NCBI RefSeq assembly: GCF_032854445.1
Contig: NC_088295.1
Coordinates: forward strand, 93,243,805-93,307,804
Direction: 5' to 3'
Source of the DNA: Liolophura sinensis
Lineage: Eukaryota; Mollusca; Polyplacophora; Chitonida; Chitonidae
Length of the DNA stretch: 64,000 nucleotides
In this document: positions 48,151-59,629 of the stretch, piece by piece
Layout of the letters: each line of letters opens with the position of its first letter
How positions within the stretch are numbered: position 1 is the first letter of the stretch
Program-made: the position numbers and the translations under genes
The notes under the pieces: model-generated
Database searches by the model: none
Seen by the model: only the letters and a program-made list of their open reading frames with translations
What the model was told of the DNA's origin: nothing

Positions 48151-50785
48151 GTACCCTGTAGAATACCTATAACGAATGTACAATGAACGCACAGGATGAA
48201 ACGTGAGATGGCTCAAGGTTCGCAGTGTTTTCGTAGTCACAGTGTACTTGAGGCAGAATGAAGGATCGACCATGGAAAACCAGAAGATTTTATTGGTCAG
48301 CAACATCCTCGTAGAGGCTGGGGAAGGGGCAATATGCTCCGTTAAAGCCTAAAAGTAGGAGAAACGGAAAACGGTCAGTGAATTATGTTAGTATATGGAC
48401 ACTTCACTCATTTCCACTTATCGCAAAAAAGCAAAACCATTATTTCTTATTTCTTCGGTGAAGTTTTGTTTTACCATAGTTTAAATATTCTTACAACATT
48501 TATTCAAGAAATAAAGCGCTTACTAACCACAATGACCCGTAGCCCAAAGCTAAGTCGGTGGAACTAACGTAATGCCCAACTTTGCTTTAATCTAATCCAC
48601 GCGTACAATTCACTAAGAATAACAGCTCAAACCCTACCTTACATTAATATCCAGCAATTCACGAAAACGCCCGAAATGTAAATATGTCAAAGCCAACAAC
48701 CCCTTTAGAACGTTGACGGTGTCAGAAGTCCTGTCGGGGCGTCCACGTGACCTTAGACCGATATACTTGTTAAGGTAGGCACAAAGAGCCGAAACTGTTA
48801 AGGCCACCATCCCAGATTAGGCAGTCTTCATTGCACCCCTGCACCAGTGTCAGTGTTCTCACTGATCATACAACGAAATATTCAGCCATTTAAAACGAAA
48901 ACAACCTTCCATTTTTTCTCTCAATGTGTCCTGTTTGATTTTGGCTGGCGGAGTGTATGTGAAATGTAGCCTGTTGTTCATGCCAACTGCTACACATATT
49001 GCATATTTGAATCCAGCTATCTCGGGGTCTCGGGCGCAGTCTTGCACTGGCAGGCGACACAATCAGCGACACAACAGGCTTTTGACTAAATCGACTTGTT
49101 TGACACGAGATTGGAAAGAGCTGGTGTCACTCAAGCGGGATACAGAATGCCCAGCCACCATTATAGGCCTGTCAAACTGCAGACAGATAGTCTGATGATT
49201 AATAAATCGATTCCGATCATTAAAGACGACGAAAATTGAAGAAGTTGAGTTTGGTGATTAAAGATCAGAAAATACACTCCACTAAGATCGAGCCACCTTT
49301 GAACCTGTGACGTCAGAGGGATACATTGTCGACAGGCATGTGGGGCTTCTCTATGTCTGGAACATCTCTGCCCAAATGTGGCTTACAACTGCAGTAAAGT
49401 TACATACATGGCCTAGAAAAAAGTCACAAATTGAGAAAATATGGACCAGATCTCATGAAAAACAACCTGCGATTATACGGAGGGCTTGAACGTAGTCGTA
49501 TGATACTTGGTAGCCTAATTCAGTCAGGCCTATTACAAAGAAAAAACAGACGGGCAAAGTTTATGTCCCAAAAATAAAGTCAAACCAAAAAAAAGTCCAA
49601 ATTTTCACTCCCGGAATGCAGAAGTTGTTAAGTTACTTGTTTGTTTAAAAACATCAAGCTGTGGCAATAACTGTAGGGCTTCACAACGGCCACCAGGCTA
49701 CACTGTGGCTCTCCAGCTCTCTTCACACCTTGTCTACAGAAGACTCTGCACGCCTGCGCGCAATTCGTGTCAGTCAAACCAGACTGTAGAGAGTGTGCGA
49801 CATCCACGGAGATCAGTATATTTATTTATTTATTTGATTGGTGTTTTACGCCGTACTCAAGAATATTTCACTTATATGACGGCGGCTAGCATTATGGTGG
49901 GTGGAGACCAGTATATGCGCGGTCGATATATCGCCTAGTCGCTATGCTGTACCCGCTTTTCAAGAAGCTAATGCAGCTCCGTTAACTTCAAAAATATTTG
50001 TTGTGAAATTGTTTTACTTATTTGATTTTAGGGTGCTAATTAAGAGGTGAATACGTAGTGTTAATTATAGATTAAGTCAGACCACGCTTCAGGAGAAGCG
50101 TGGGTAATGCATGTCAGTACATTTGGAAAAACAATCATACACAAACTTTAAATTTAAGTCTTTTTACTCTTTTTAAGAGTATTCAAAAGTAATATTTTTC
50201 TTCTGAACTATAACATGACCTGGTTTAAATTTCTAAATAATCCATATTTTTAATACATCTGTCATAGTGAACGCATAAAAATGCACGCGATGCCTGTAAG
50301 CTGACGAAAATGCATAAGTTATGGCAGGTGCGAGATGGTATCAAAGTAAACTATAGCCCGTTTGTCATACTGAAATATTTCAACCAGCCAAATTAAGTAT
50401 AGTGGTAGATGCTTCAGAGAATAAATTTATATTTGCTTGACGAAAAGCATTCGATGACAGTATTTTTTTGACATCAGAGATAGTCAGTGTTTGCCATATT
50501 GTCTTCAAAACTATGTCTTCAAACGTATGTGTACCGCGTTTATGAAATGAAAGTTGTTGAATCCGAGCACCCGACTGTCGTACGTTTTGGTCACAAGTTT
50601 TTAGATGCCAAACGAAGTCACACTATATGAATTTCAGTCAACAAATATTAAACATTATATTTTGTAGACCGTCGGGTATGTTTTGTCGGGTTAATAACGA
50701 CTGGGATTTTGTCCTCAGGGCGTTTTGTACGCGGGTAGATTTGTCCTCTGGTGCTTTTGTTCTGGATTCATGCAAAACAATTGTG
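48151..50785. other. Unique sequence, no gene recognised
   Basis: Open frames are short (60-89 codons) and lack family patterns on either strand. The stretch contains one truncated SINE (49821-49903). Confidence 0.45.
49821..49903 (-). mobile_element. 5'-truncated SINE, minus strand
   Basis: TTTATTTATTTATTTGATTG then GTGTTTTACGCCGTACTCAA, ending in GGTGGGTG. The flanks GAGATCAGTATA (49809-49820) and GAGACCAGTATA (49904-49915) match at 11 of 12 bases and look like the target-site duplication. Confidence 0.88.
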
Positions 50786-50789
50786 AACG

Positions 50790-50945
50790 ATAGCCATGGA
50801 ACCATACTGCAAAGCGATGGAACGATAGTGGGAAAGCATAGAACGATGATGCAAATCCATGGAACGATTGTGCAAATCCATGGAACGATAGTGCAAAGCC
50901 ATAAAACGATAGTACGAAGCCATGGAACGATAGTGCAAATCCAGG
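50790..50945 (+). repeat. 21-bp minisatellite, about 7 copies
   Basis: Unit CATGGAACGATAGTGCAAATC with point changes. The length is divisible by three, which keeps a 114-codon plus-strand frame and two minus-strand frames open. Coding is not supported. Confidence 0.9.
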
Positions 50946-50994
50946 GAATGGACGTGCGAAATATGACTTAAAGTCATGTTTACAGTCTGCCATC

Positions 50995-52655
50995 TTTGCT
51001 CTGCCTGCATGACTGAAGAGACTTACTAATACTTACAGTTTGCTATCTCTGCCTGCATGACTGACAGAGACTTACTCATACTTACACTTTGCTATCTCTG
51101 CCTGCATGACTAACAGAGACTAACTCATACTTACACTTTGCTATCGCTGCCTGCATGACTGACAGAGACTTACTCATACTTACACTTTGCTATCTCTGCC
51201 TGCATGACTGACAGAGACTTACTAATACTTACAGTTTGCTATCTCTGCCTGCATGACAGACAGGGACTAACTCATACTTATAGTTTGCTATCTCTGCCTG
51301 CATGACTGACAGGGACTTACTCATACTTATAGTTTGCTATCTCTGCCTGCATGACTGACAGAGACTTACTCATACTTACACTTTGCTATCTCTGCCTGCA
51401 TGACTGACAGGGACTTACTCATACTTACACTTTGCTATCTCTGCCTGCATGACTGACAGGCACTAACTCATACTTACACTTTGCTATCTCTGCCTGCATG
51501 ACTGACAGAGACTTACTCATACTTATAGTTTGCTATCTCTGCCTGCATGACTGACAGAGACTTACTCATACTTACACTTTGCTATCTCTGCCTGCATGAC
51601 TGACAGGGACTTACTCATACTTACACTTTGCTATCTCTGCCTGCATGACTGACAGGCACTAACTCATACTTACACTTTGCTATCTCTGCCTGCATGACTG
51701 ACAGAGACTTACTCATACTTACACTTTGCTATCTCTGCCTGCATGGCTGACAGGGACTAACTCATACTTACACTTTGCTATCTCTGCCTGCATGACTGAC
51801 AGAGACTTACTCATACTTACACTTTGCTATCGCTGCCTGCATGACTGACAGGGACTAACTCATACTTACAACTTGCTATCTCTGTCTGCATGACTGACAG
51901 AGACTTACTCATACTTATAGTTTGCTATCTCTGCCTGCATGACTGACTGAGACTTACTCATACTTACACTTTGCTATCTCTGCCTGCATGACTGACAGGG
52001 ACTTACTCATACTTATAGTTTGCTATCTCTGCCTGCATGACTGACAGAGACTTACTCATACTTATAGTTTGCTATCTCTGCCTGCATGACTGACATAGAC
52101 TTACTCATACTTACACTTTGCTATCTCTGCCTGCATGACTGACAGGGACTTACTCATACTTATAGTTTGCTATCTCTACCTGCATGACTGACAGAGACTT
52201 ACTCATACTTACAGTTTGCTATCTCTGCCTGAATGACTGAAAGAGGCTTACTCATACTTACACTTTGCTATCTCTGCCTGCATGACTGACAGAGACTTAC
52301 TCATACTTACAGTTTGCTATCTCTGCCTGCATGACTGACAGAGACTTACTCATACTTATAGTTTGCTATCTCTGCCTGAATGACTGAAAGAGGCTTACTC
52401 ATACTTACACTTTGCTATCTCTGCCTGCATGACTGACAGAGACTTACTCATATTTATAGTTTGCCATCTCTGCCTGCATGACTGAAAGAGACTTGCATTG
52501 TACTCATACTTACAGTTTGCTATCTTTGCTCTGCCTGTATGACTGAAAGAGGCTTACTCATACTTACACTTTGCTATCTCTGCCTGCATGACTGAAAGAG
52601 ACTTACTCATACTTACAGTTTGCTATCTCTGCCTGCATGACTGACAGAGACCTAA
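50995..52655 (+). repeat. 49-bp minisatellite, about 33 copies
   Basis: Unit TTTGCTATCTCTGCCTGCAT, GACTGACAGAGACTTACTCA, TACTTACAC. Two main variants end in TTACACTTTG or TTATAGTTTG. Degenerate pieces (TTTGCAGTCATATTCACAGACTG and others) continue to about 52800, just before a candidate exon. Confidence 0.95.
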
Positions 52656-52846
52656 AGTAATATTTACACTCTGCTATCTTTACCTTGGCTCTCTGCGACT
52701 TACAGTCATATTTAAAGCCTGCTCTCCTTGCTGTGGCTTCTAGAGGTTTGCAGTCATATTCACAGACTGCCTTCCCTGCTGTATGTGCCAGATGGGTAAC
52801 GTGATATTTACGCTGTGTTACGCTCTTTTTTATTTCTCGGAGCCAG

Positions 52847-53008
52847 TGTGGCCGGACCAAAAGAGAGACGGGAGGTTGCTTTGACGAGCTGATGACGTTT
52901 ACGTTCTCAGTTGATGGAAAAGACGTCGAACTGGAACTGAACATGAACAAAGTGGTTCATGTTGACGATGGAGGGCAGACACAAAACAACGGCTTTCCTT
53001 CCTTCCTG
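52847..53008 (+). CDS. Candidate exon: metalloprotease (ADAM/ADAMTS-like) propeptide segment
   Basis: A T-rich tract (CGCTCTTTTTTATTTCTCGGAGCCAG) precedes an open frame starting CGRTKRETGGCFDELMTFTF and continuing SVDGKDVELELNMNKVV. Alternating hydrophobic residues in LMTFTFSVDGKDVELELNMN resemble the propeptide start of M12B (ADAM/ADAMTS) proteins, as I remember that family; there is no catalytic motif here to confirm it. The exon is 54 codons, phase 0-0, if the weak donor CTG/GTGATA at 53009 is used. Otherwise the frame reads on for 11 codons to TGA at 53042-53044. No partner exon was found, so it may be a lone pseudoexon or part of a gene with distant exons. Confidence 0.35.
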
Positions 53009-53049
53009 GTGATACCCCCATATCTAAGTACCTGTATATTATGATGCTG

Positions 53050-53620
53050 TACCAGTTGAAACATTTGACATGGAACAAACCCGGATACCAACTCAGATCA
53101 TTGAAGTGTTGCTGGTTCTAAACAATATCTTGCCCTTTGTCTACATGTAATGTATTTTAAGTCTTGTTCTGGGTTTTCCCATTTGCTTTTAAATAAATAA
53201 AAAATAAATAAATGAATAAACCCCAAAACAAAGTAATCAAATCAATAAAGAAATAGACAGAGAAATAAATGTGTTTATTAAGTTATTTATTTCTTACAAC
53301 ATTTCAATTAGATGAGCATGGTCAAATTTACCAGCAGAGAAATAGGGCTGCAGAGAATTACCTCCCTTCAGATCACTATCTCTAATGGCACGTTTGCTCA
53401 GGTACACTGGGCTTAAATTGGAGCTCTGAAAACCGCTAATTTCCAATAATACCGGCATAAACTGAAGACCTCTACCTGTAAACAACAAATCAGCCTGTGA
53501 AGGAAACCTGGTAAATGAGCTGAAACAGTGAAATTCACAAGGGGAATCAACGAACCGCATTCTTTAATATGGTAACCAATCAAAAACACCGACTGTGCGG
53601 GTGATACGAGCTGTTCAGTA
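53050..53620. other. Unique sequence, no gene recognised
   Basis: Includes an AT-rich AAATAAATAA stretch at about 53190-53280. An 88-codon minus-strand frame (53294-53560) has no recognisable features. Confidence 0.45.
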
Positions 53621-53621
53621 A

Positions 53622-53820
53622 GCGACTAGGGTATTACGAACTTTTAAGTAAGCAACTAGGGTAATAAGAACTTTTCAGTAAGCGACTAGGGTGATGCGAA
53701 CTTTTCAGTAAGCGACTAGAGTAAAACGAACTTTTCAGTAAGCGATTAGGGTAATACGAACTTTTCAGTAAGCAATTAGGGCTATGCGAACTTTTCAGTA
53801 AGCGATTAGAGCAATGCGGA
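53622..53820 (+). repeat. 30-bp minisatellite, about 7 copies
   Basis: Unit CAGTAAGCGACTAGGGTAAT plus ACGAACTTTT. The length is divisible by three, which explains a 90-codon minus-strand frame. Confidence 0.9.
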
Positions 53821-54530
53821 AATAGAAAAGCCCTTATCACCTTCCCAGCATGCATAGATTTATGATCAATATGTGAACTGATAACAAGAAATGAGAAAAT
53901 CACCAAGTATCCTGGCAGGGGATAAAATGCTTTTCATATCTTGCCGTTCCTTTGAGTATGGACTAGGGTTGTCTCGATGTCGTGGGTAGGAGAATGGTGG
54001 AATATTCACGTGAGCCCTGGGGATGGAGTAGACATACTAGTTAAGTCGTCAGTACATTTTGTTGATTTTACTAGTCTTATTTGTTCATTAGATTTTGCGA
54101 CTACTTTCCGTCATGTGACCAAGCTAAATTATTTAGTGGGTGCGTATAGCGGCAGTTTTGAATAATTGCTGGTTGTATTCTCCGTATATGGTTTTCTTCT
54201 ATAGCTACTTTTGTTCCTTTGGTTTCAATTTTAGTCTTCCTGTACCTAAACATGACAATGATTCCCCTCAGGTTTCCATGGATGTTGTCCTGCACCCAGA
54301 CTAGACCATGTGCAATGCTTATTTTAACACATATTATTGACATAAGCAGTTTGCTTTTGAACATCTCGATTACTTTTTCTTCAGATCACTGAGAAGTCAC
54401 TTTGTCCCTGTGTTCTGTGAATTCTGAGAGTCTTCCCGTGTGATGCGCGGGATAATTCTGTTTTAGCAGTATTACAATACTGACTGTAGCAGTATCAGCT
54501 CCTTGCTTAACATGCACAGCTCATCCTGAT
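53821..54530. other. Unique sequence, no gene recognised
   Basis: Short frames on both strands with no recognisable domain. Confidence 0.4.
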
Positions 54531-54531
54531 C

Positions 54532-54613
54532 TTTATTTATTTATTTATTCGTTTATTTATATGGTGTTTTACGCTATAGTAAAAAATATTGTACTTACAC
54601 GATGGCGGCCAGT
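54532..54613 (-). mobile_element. SINE 3'-end fragment, diverged
   Basis: TTTATTTATTTATTTATTCG, then ATGGTGTTTTACGCTATAGT and a degraded CACTTATACGACGGCGGCCAG segment. Confidence 0.75.
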
Positions 54614-54686
54614 AGTAAGTTGTGAGAGAGCCCAGATTAAAACTTCCAAGCAATATAGCCTGTTTATTTTAACTTTGGCTTATATT

Positions 54687-54820
54687 GCAGCAACCTTCGG
54701 GTGGTCGTGGGTTTCCCCCGGGTTCTGCCCGGTTTCCACCCACCATAATGCTGGCCGCCGTCGTATAAGTGAAATATTCTTGTGTACGGCGTAAAACACC
54801 AATCAAATAAAATAAATAAA
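54687..54820 (+). mobile_element. 5'-truncated SINE
   Basis: GCAGCAACCTTCGGGTGGTC to GGCGTAAAACACCAATCAAA with an (AAAT)n-like tail. It is very close to the 3' half of the family. It lies in opposite orientation to the fragment about 75 bases to its left. Confidence 0.92.
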
Positions 54821-55715
54821 TATATTCAGCTATGTGTAAAATCACTCATGTTCAGTACTCAAATTGGATTTAGCCAGTGACATGTGCATTTAAAACCGTA
54901 AACTTTACACATCATTATATTGGATAGCCAATTTATTGCATGAAAAATACAATTACAATATTTTTTGCTATAATGTAGACGTCCAATACATCTGTATAGA
55001 GCTGTTCAATGTCGCTGACGGAAGGCTGTTTTAGCAGTTACGGGGAGTTGTTTTACAGATATCTGAATAAACGATGTTGGCGGCAGATCAAATGAAAATA
55101 GACTGTAGCGAGCTAATTCTCATGCGCTACAAACTTATACACGACTGACTGACTTACTGCGTTCTGAAAATTCCGCAGTAAAATCATCTCTCTCAACATT
55201 TAGTGAGTGCTTTCATGCAGTCAGAAAGAGTTTGTGGAGCGTTTGTCAAGTCGTACAATAGGAACCAGAGGTGTGTTGGCTAAAGACCAGATAAACGAGA
55301 CGCTCGTCCACCACCGTCACGCACGTCTGGTAATCACCACGCCCTTCGCCTTGCACTTTCCCACAATGAATAGCTCAGGCGTTCAGAGGCACCCCAAAAA
55401 AAAACATCAATACCAAACGAGGTCAGGCCTTGTTCATGAGATACTGGGTATTTAGAACATGACACGAACGTAGATGGTTCATCTACAAAAATATGAGAGA
55501 TGGACCGATACAATTATATAGAGTAGTTTGCAAACGAAAGGCCATGGCTAAAATCAAGACAATGAAGACGATCTGGTGAACACGATACGATTGCACTCAA
55601 GCCATGTACTAACCGCTACACGCTAATGACTCTTCTCGAATGATTGTTTCGACAAAAACTGTTTTGAATGTTGCAGTATTAACTCCTTGTTCAACCTGCT
55701 GAGCTTATTCTCATC
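54821..55715. other. Unique sequence, no gene recognised
   Basis: AT-rich. An 82-codon plus-strand frame at 55207-55455 has no recognised family or splice signals. Confidence 0.4.
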
Positions 55716-55718
55716 TTC

Positions 55719-55770
55719 ATTTATTTATTTCTTTATTTATTTATTTTTATGGTGTTTTACGCTGTACTCC
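55719..55770 (-). mobile_element. SINE 3'-end fragment
   Basis: TTTATTTATTTCTTTATTTA and ATGGTGTTTTACGCTGTACT. The sequence on its left resembles that left of the fragment at 54532. Confidence 0.7.
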
Positions 55771-55774
55771 TGTC

Positions 55775-58660
55775 AGTGAGGGTAATAGTACGAGTTCTAG
55801 TGAAATTGTCATGGGGGTGTCTGCCAGAGTGTCAGTAAAGATGACAGCTAGGGTGTTCGTGAGGGTGTCCTAGGGGGTATTTGCCAGAGTGACAGTAAAG
55901 ATGATAGCTAGGGTGTTCGTGAGGGTGTCCTGGGGGATGCCTGCCAGAGTGTCAGTAAATATGAAAGCTAGGGTGTTCGTGACTGTGTCATGGGGGTGGT
56001 ATCTGCCAGAGTGTCAGTAAAGATGATAGCTAGGGTGTTCATCAGGGTGTCCTGGGGGTGGTATTTGCCAGATGATAGCTAGGGTGTTTGTGAGGGTGTC
56101 CTACGCGGTATCTGCCAGAGTGTCAGTAAAGATGAAAGCTATGGTGTGCGTGAGGGTGTCCTAGGCAGTATCTGCCAGAGTAACAGTAAAGATGACAGCT
56201 AGGGTGTTCATCAGGGTGCCCTGGGGAGTGCCTGCCAGAGTGTCAGTAAAGATGAAAGCTATGGTGTGCGTGAGGGTGTCCTATGGAGTATCAGCGTGAC
56301 CTGGTGGTGCCTGCCAGAATGTCAGTAAAGATGATAGCAAGGGTGCTTGTGAGGGTGTGTTAGGGGTGTCTGCCAGATTGACAGAAAAGATGATAGGTAG
56401 GGTGTTCGTAAGGGTGTCCTAGGGGGTGCCTGCCAGAGTGTCAGTAAAGATGATAGGAAGGGTGGCCGTGAGGGTTTCCTAGTGGGTGCCTCCTAAGTGA
56501 CAGTAAAGATGATGGCTAGGGTGTTCCGGAGGGTGTCCTGTGGGGTGTGTGCCAGAGTGACTGAAAGCTAGGGTGTTCGTGAGGGTTTTTGTAGAAATAC
56601 CCTAGCAGAATGACAGTGAAGATGATAGCTAGGGTGCTCGTAAAAGTGTCATAGGGGATATATGCCAGAGTGGCCATAAAGATAATAGCTAAGGTGTTCG
56701 TGAGGGTTTTTTAAAAATACACTAGCAGAGTGACGGTAAAGGGATGGCCTAGCAAAGTGACAGTGAAGATGATAGCTACGGTGTTCGTGAGGGTTTTTTT
56801 TTAAAATACCCTAGCAGAGTGACGGTAAAGGGATGGCCTAGCAAAGTGACAGTGAAGATGATAGCTACGGTGTTCGTGAGGGTTTTTTAAAAATACTCTA
56901 GCAGAGTGATGGTAAAGGGATGGCCTAGCAAAGTGACAGTGAAGATGATAGCTACGGTGTTCGCGAGGGTTTTTTTTTTTAAAAATACCCTAGCAGAGTG
57001 ACGGTAAAGGGATGGCCTAGCAGAGTGACAGTGAAGATGATAGCTAGGGTGTTCGTGAGGGTTTTTTAAAAATACTCTAGCAGAGTGACGGTAAAGGGAT
57101 GGCCTAGCAGAGTGACAGTGAAGATGATAGCTACGGTGTTCGTGAGGGTTTTTTTTAAAATACCCTAGCAGAGTGACGGTAAAGGGATGGCCTAGCAGAG
57201 TGACAGTGAAGATGATAGCTAGGGTGTTCGTGAGGGTTTTTTAAAAATACTCTAGCAGAGTGACGGTAAAGGGATGGCCTAGCAGAGTGACAGTGAAGAT
57301 GATAGCTACGGTGTTCGTGAGGGTTTTTTTTAAAATACCCTAGCAGAGTGACGGTAAAGGGATGGCCTAGCAAAGTGACAGTGAAGATGATAGCTAAGGT
57401 GTTCGTGAGGGTTTTTTTTTTTTATAATACTCTAGCAGAGTGACGGTAAAGGGATGGCCTAGCAGAGTGACAGTGAAGATGATAGCTACCGTGTTCGTGA
57501 GGGTTTTTTAAAAATATTCTAGCAGACTGACGGTAAAAGGATTGCCTAGCAGAATGACAGTGAAGATGATAGCTAGGGTGTTCGTGAGGGTTTTTTAAAA
57601 ATACTCTAGCAGAGTGACGGTAAAGGGATGGCCTAGCAGAGTGACAGTGAAGATGATAGCTAAGGTGTTCGTGAGTATTTTTTTAAAATACTCTAGCAGA
57701 GTGACGGTAAAGGGATGGCCAAGCAGAGTGACAGTGAAGATGATAGCTAGGGTGTTCGTGAGGGTTTTTTTTTTAAATACCCTAGCAGAGTGACGGTAAA
57801 GGGATGGCCTAGCAGAGTGACAGTGAAGATGATAGCTAGGGTGTTCGTGAGGGTTTTTTAAAAATACTCTAGCAGAGTGACGGTAAAGGGATGGCCTAGC
57901 AGAGTGACAGTGAATATGATAGCTAGGGTGTTCGTGAGGGTTTCTTTTAAAATACCCTAGCAGAGTGACGGTAAAGGGATGGCCTAGCAGAGTAACAGTG
58001 AAGATGATAGCTACGGTGTTCGTGAGGGTTTTTTAAAAATACTCTAGCAGAGTGATGGTAAAGGGATGGCCTAGCAGAGTGACAGTGAAGATGATAGCTA
58101 CGGTGTTCGTGAGGGTTTTTTAAAAATACTCTAGCAGAGTGACGGTAAAGGGATGGCCTAGCAAAGTGACGGTGAAGATGATAGCTACGGTGTCCGTGAG
58201 TTTTTTTTTTAAAAATACCCTAGCAGAGTGACGGTAAAGGGATGGCCTAGCAGAGTGACAGTGAAGATGATAGCTACGGTGTTCGTGAGGGTTTTTTAAA
58301 AATACTCTAGCAGAGTGACGGTAAAGGGATGGCCTAGCAGAGTGACAGTGAAGATGATAGCTACGGTGTTCGTGAGGGTTTTTTTTTTAAAATACCCTAG
58401 CAGAGTGACGGTAAAGGGATGGCCTAGCAGAGTGACAGTGAAGATGATAGCTAGGGTGTTCGTGAGGGTGTCCTGTGGGGTGTCTGCCAGAGTGACTGTA
58501 AAGGTGATAGCTACAGTGTTCGTGAGGGTTTTTTTTTAAATACCCCTAGCAGAGTGACGGTAAAGATGATAGCTAGGGTGCTCGTGAAAGTGTCATAGAG
58601 GGTGTATGCCAGATTGGCAGTAAAGATGATAGGTAAGGTGTTCTGGAGGGTGGTGTAGGG
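55775..58660 (+). repeat. 60- to 88-bp minisatellite complex
   Basis: Left part (to about 56580): units of about 60 bp, GCCAGAGTGTCAGTAAAGAT, GATAGCTAGGGTGTTCGTGA, GGGTGTCCTAGG. Right part: about 88-bp units adding GACGGTAAAGGGATGGCCTA and a variable T6-T10 tract with TAAAAATACTCTAGCA or AAAATACCCTAGCA, often alternating. The whole complex is one related family. Confidence 0.95.
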
Positions 58661-58698
58661 ATATAAGCGTCATGTCCGACCTTCCTATACCATTCGTA

Positions 58699-58980
58699 TT
58701 TGATTGATTTATTTATTTGATAAATAATTAATAAATAGTTTTACGCCGTACACAAGAATATTTCACTTATACGACGGCGGCCAGCATTATGGTGGGTGGA
58801 AACCGGGCAGAGCCCGGGGGAAACCCACGACCATCCGCAGGTTGCTGGCAGACCTTCCCACTTACGGCCGGAGAGGAAGCCAGCATGAGCTGGACTTGAA
58901 CTCACAACGACCGCATTGGTGAGAGGCTCCTGGGTCATTACGCTGCGCTAGCGCGCTAACCGACTGAGCCACGGAGGCCC
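58699..58980 (-). mobile_element. SINE, full length, minus strand, with target-site duplication
   Basis: It runs from a TTTATTTATTTGATAAATAA tail to the head complement CGACTGAGCCACGGAGGCCC. The target-site duplication CCTATACCATTCGTA lies at 58684-58698 and, sharing one C with the element end, 58980-58994. There is an extra AT-rich insert next to the tail. Confidence 0.95.
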
Positions 58981-59294
58981 CTATACCATTCGTAGTCTGT
59001 AAAGAACGTTCCAAGTCGATAATCGCAAGATCCATTTCCACAACAACGTTTAACACTAACTCCCGAAGACAAAGGTATGTAAGAAATTATACAAATAAGA
59101 AATAAAGCCGGTAACACACAAGAGAGAAGCGGTCATCAGTTTTCAATGATGCCGGACAGACAATGAATATTCCAGGCATGAATTCCATATGAAAGTTCAA
59201 ATTTGTAGTCCGTGAATGGTTCCATGTCAAATAACAGCTAAACAAGTATCTCAGTCGCGCTTTCATTGCAGCTGTTCATAAAGGCATCATGCTG

Positions 59295-59620
59295 ATGTAA
59301 CCTAGCAGAGTGACGGTGAAGATAACAGCAAGGGTGTCCGTGAGCGTTTCATAGAGGGTGTCTGCCAGAGTGACACTAAAGATGAAAACTAGGGTGTCCA
59401 TGAGGGTGTCAGCGGGTGTCTACGAGAATGACAGTAAAGATGATATCTAGGGTGTTTGTGAAAGTGTCAGAGGGGGTGTCTGCCAGAGTGACAGTAAAGA
59501 TGACAGCTAGGGTGTTTGTGAGGGTGTCCTGTGGGGTGTCTGCCAGAGTGACTGTAAAAATGATAGCCAGGGTGTTTGTGAAAGTGTCACAGGTGTGTAT
59601 CTGATCTCGCCAAGCTAACT
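59295..59620 (+). repeat. Outlying block of the 60-bp minisatellite, about 5 copies
   Basis: Units CCAGAGTGACAGTAAAGATG and CTAGGGTGTTTGTGA match the array left of the SINE at 58699. About 300 bases of unique sequence (58995-59290) separate the two blocks, with nothing recognised in them. Confidence 0.9.
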
Positions 59621-59629
59621 GTATTCCAT

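Noticed and set aside
32680-48306. Dozens of minus-strand frames up to 273 codons rich in Cys, Val and Tyr
   Set aside because: They follow the 77/67-bp satellite and its higher-order blocks, and break where single-base indels occur. There are no splice sites, no signal peptide and no recognisable domain.
50627-50971. 114-codon plus-strand frame with a short repeated motif
   Set aside because: The motif comes from a 21-bp tandem repeat, and the unique part has no recognisable family or splice signals.
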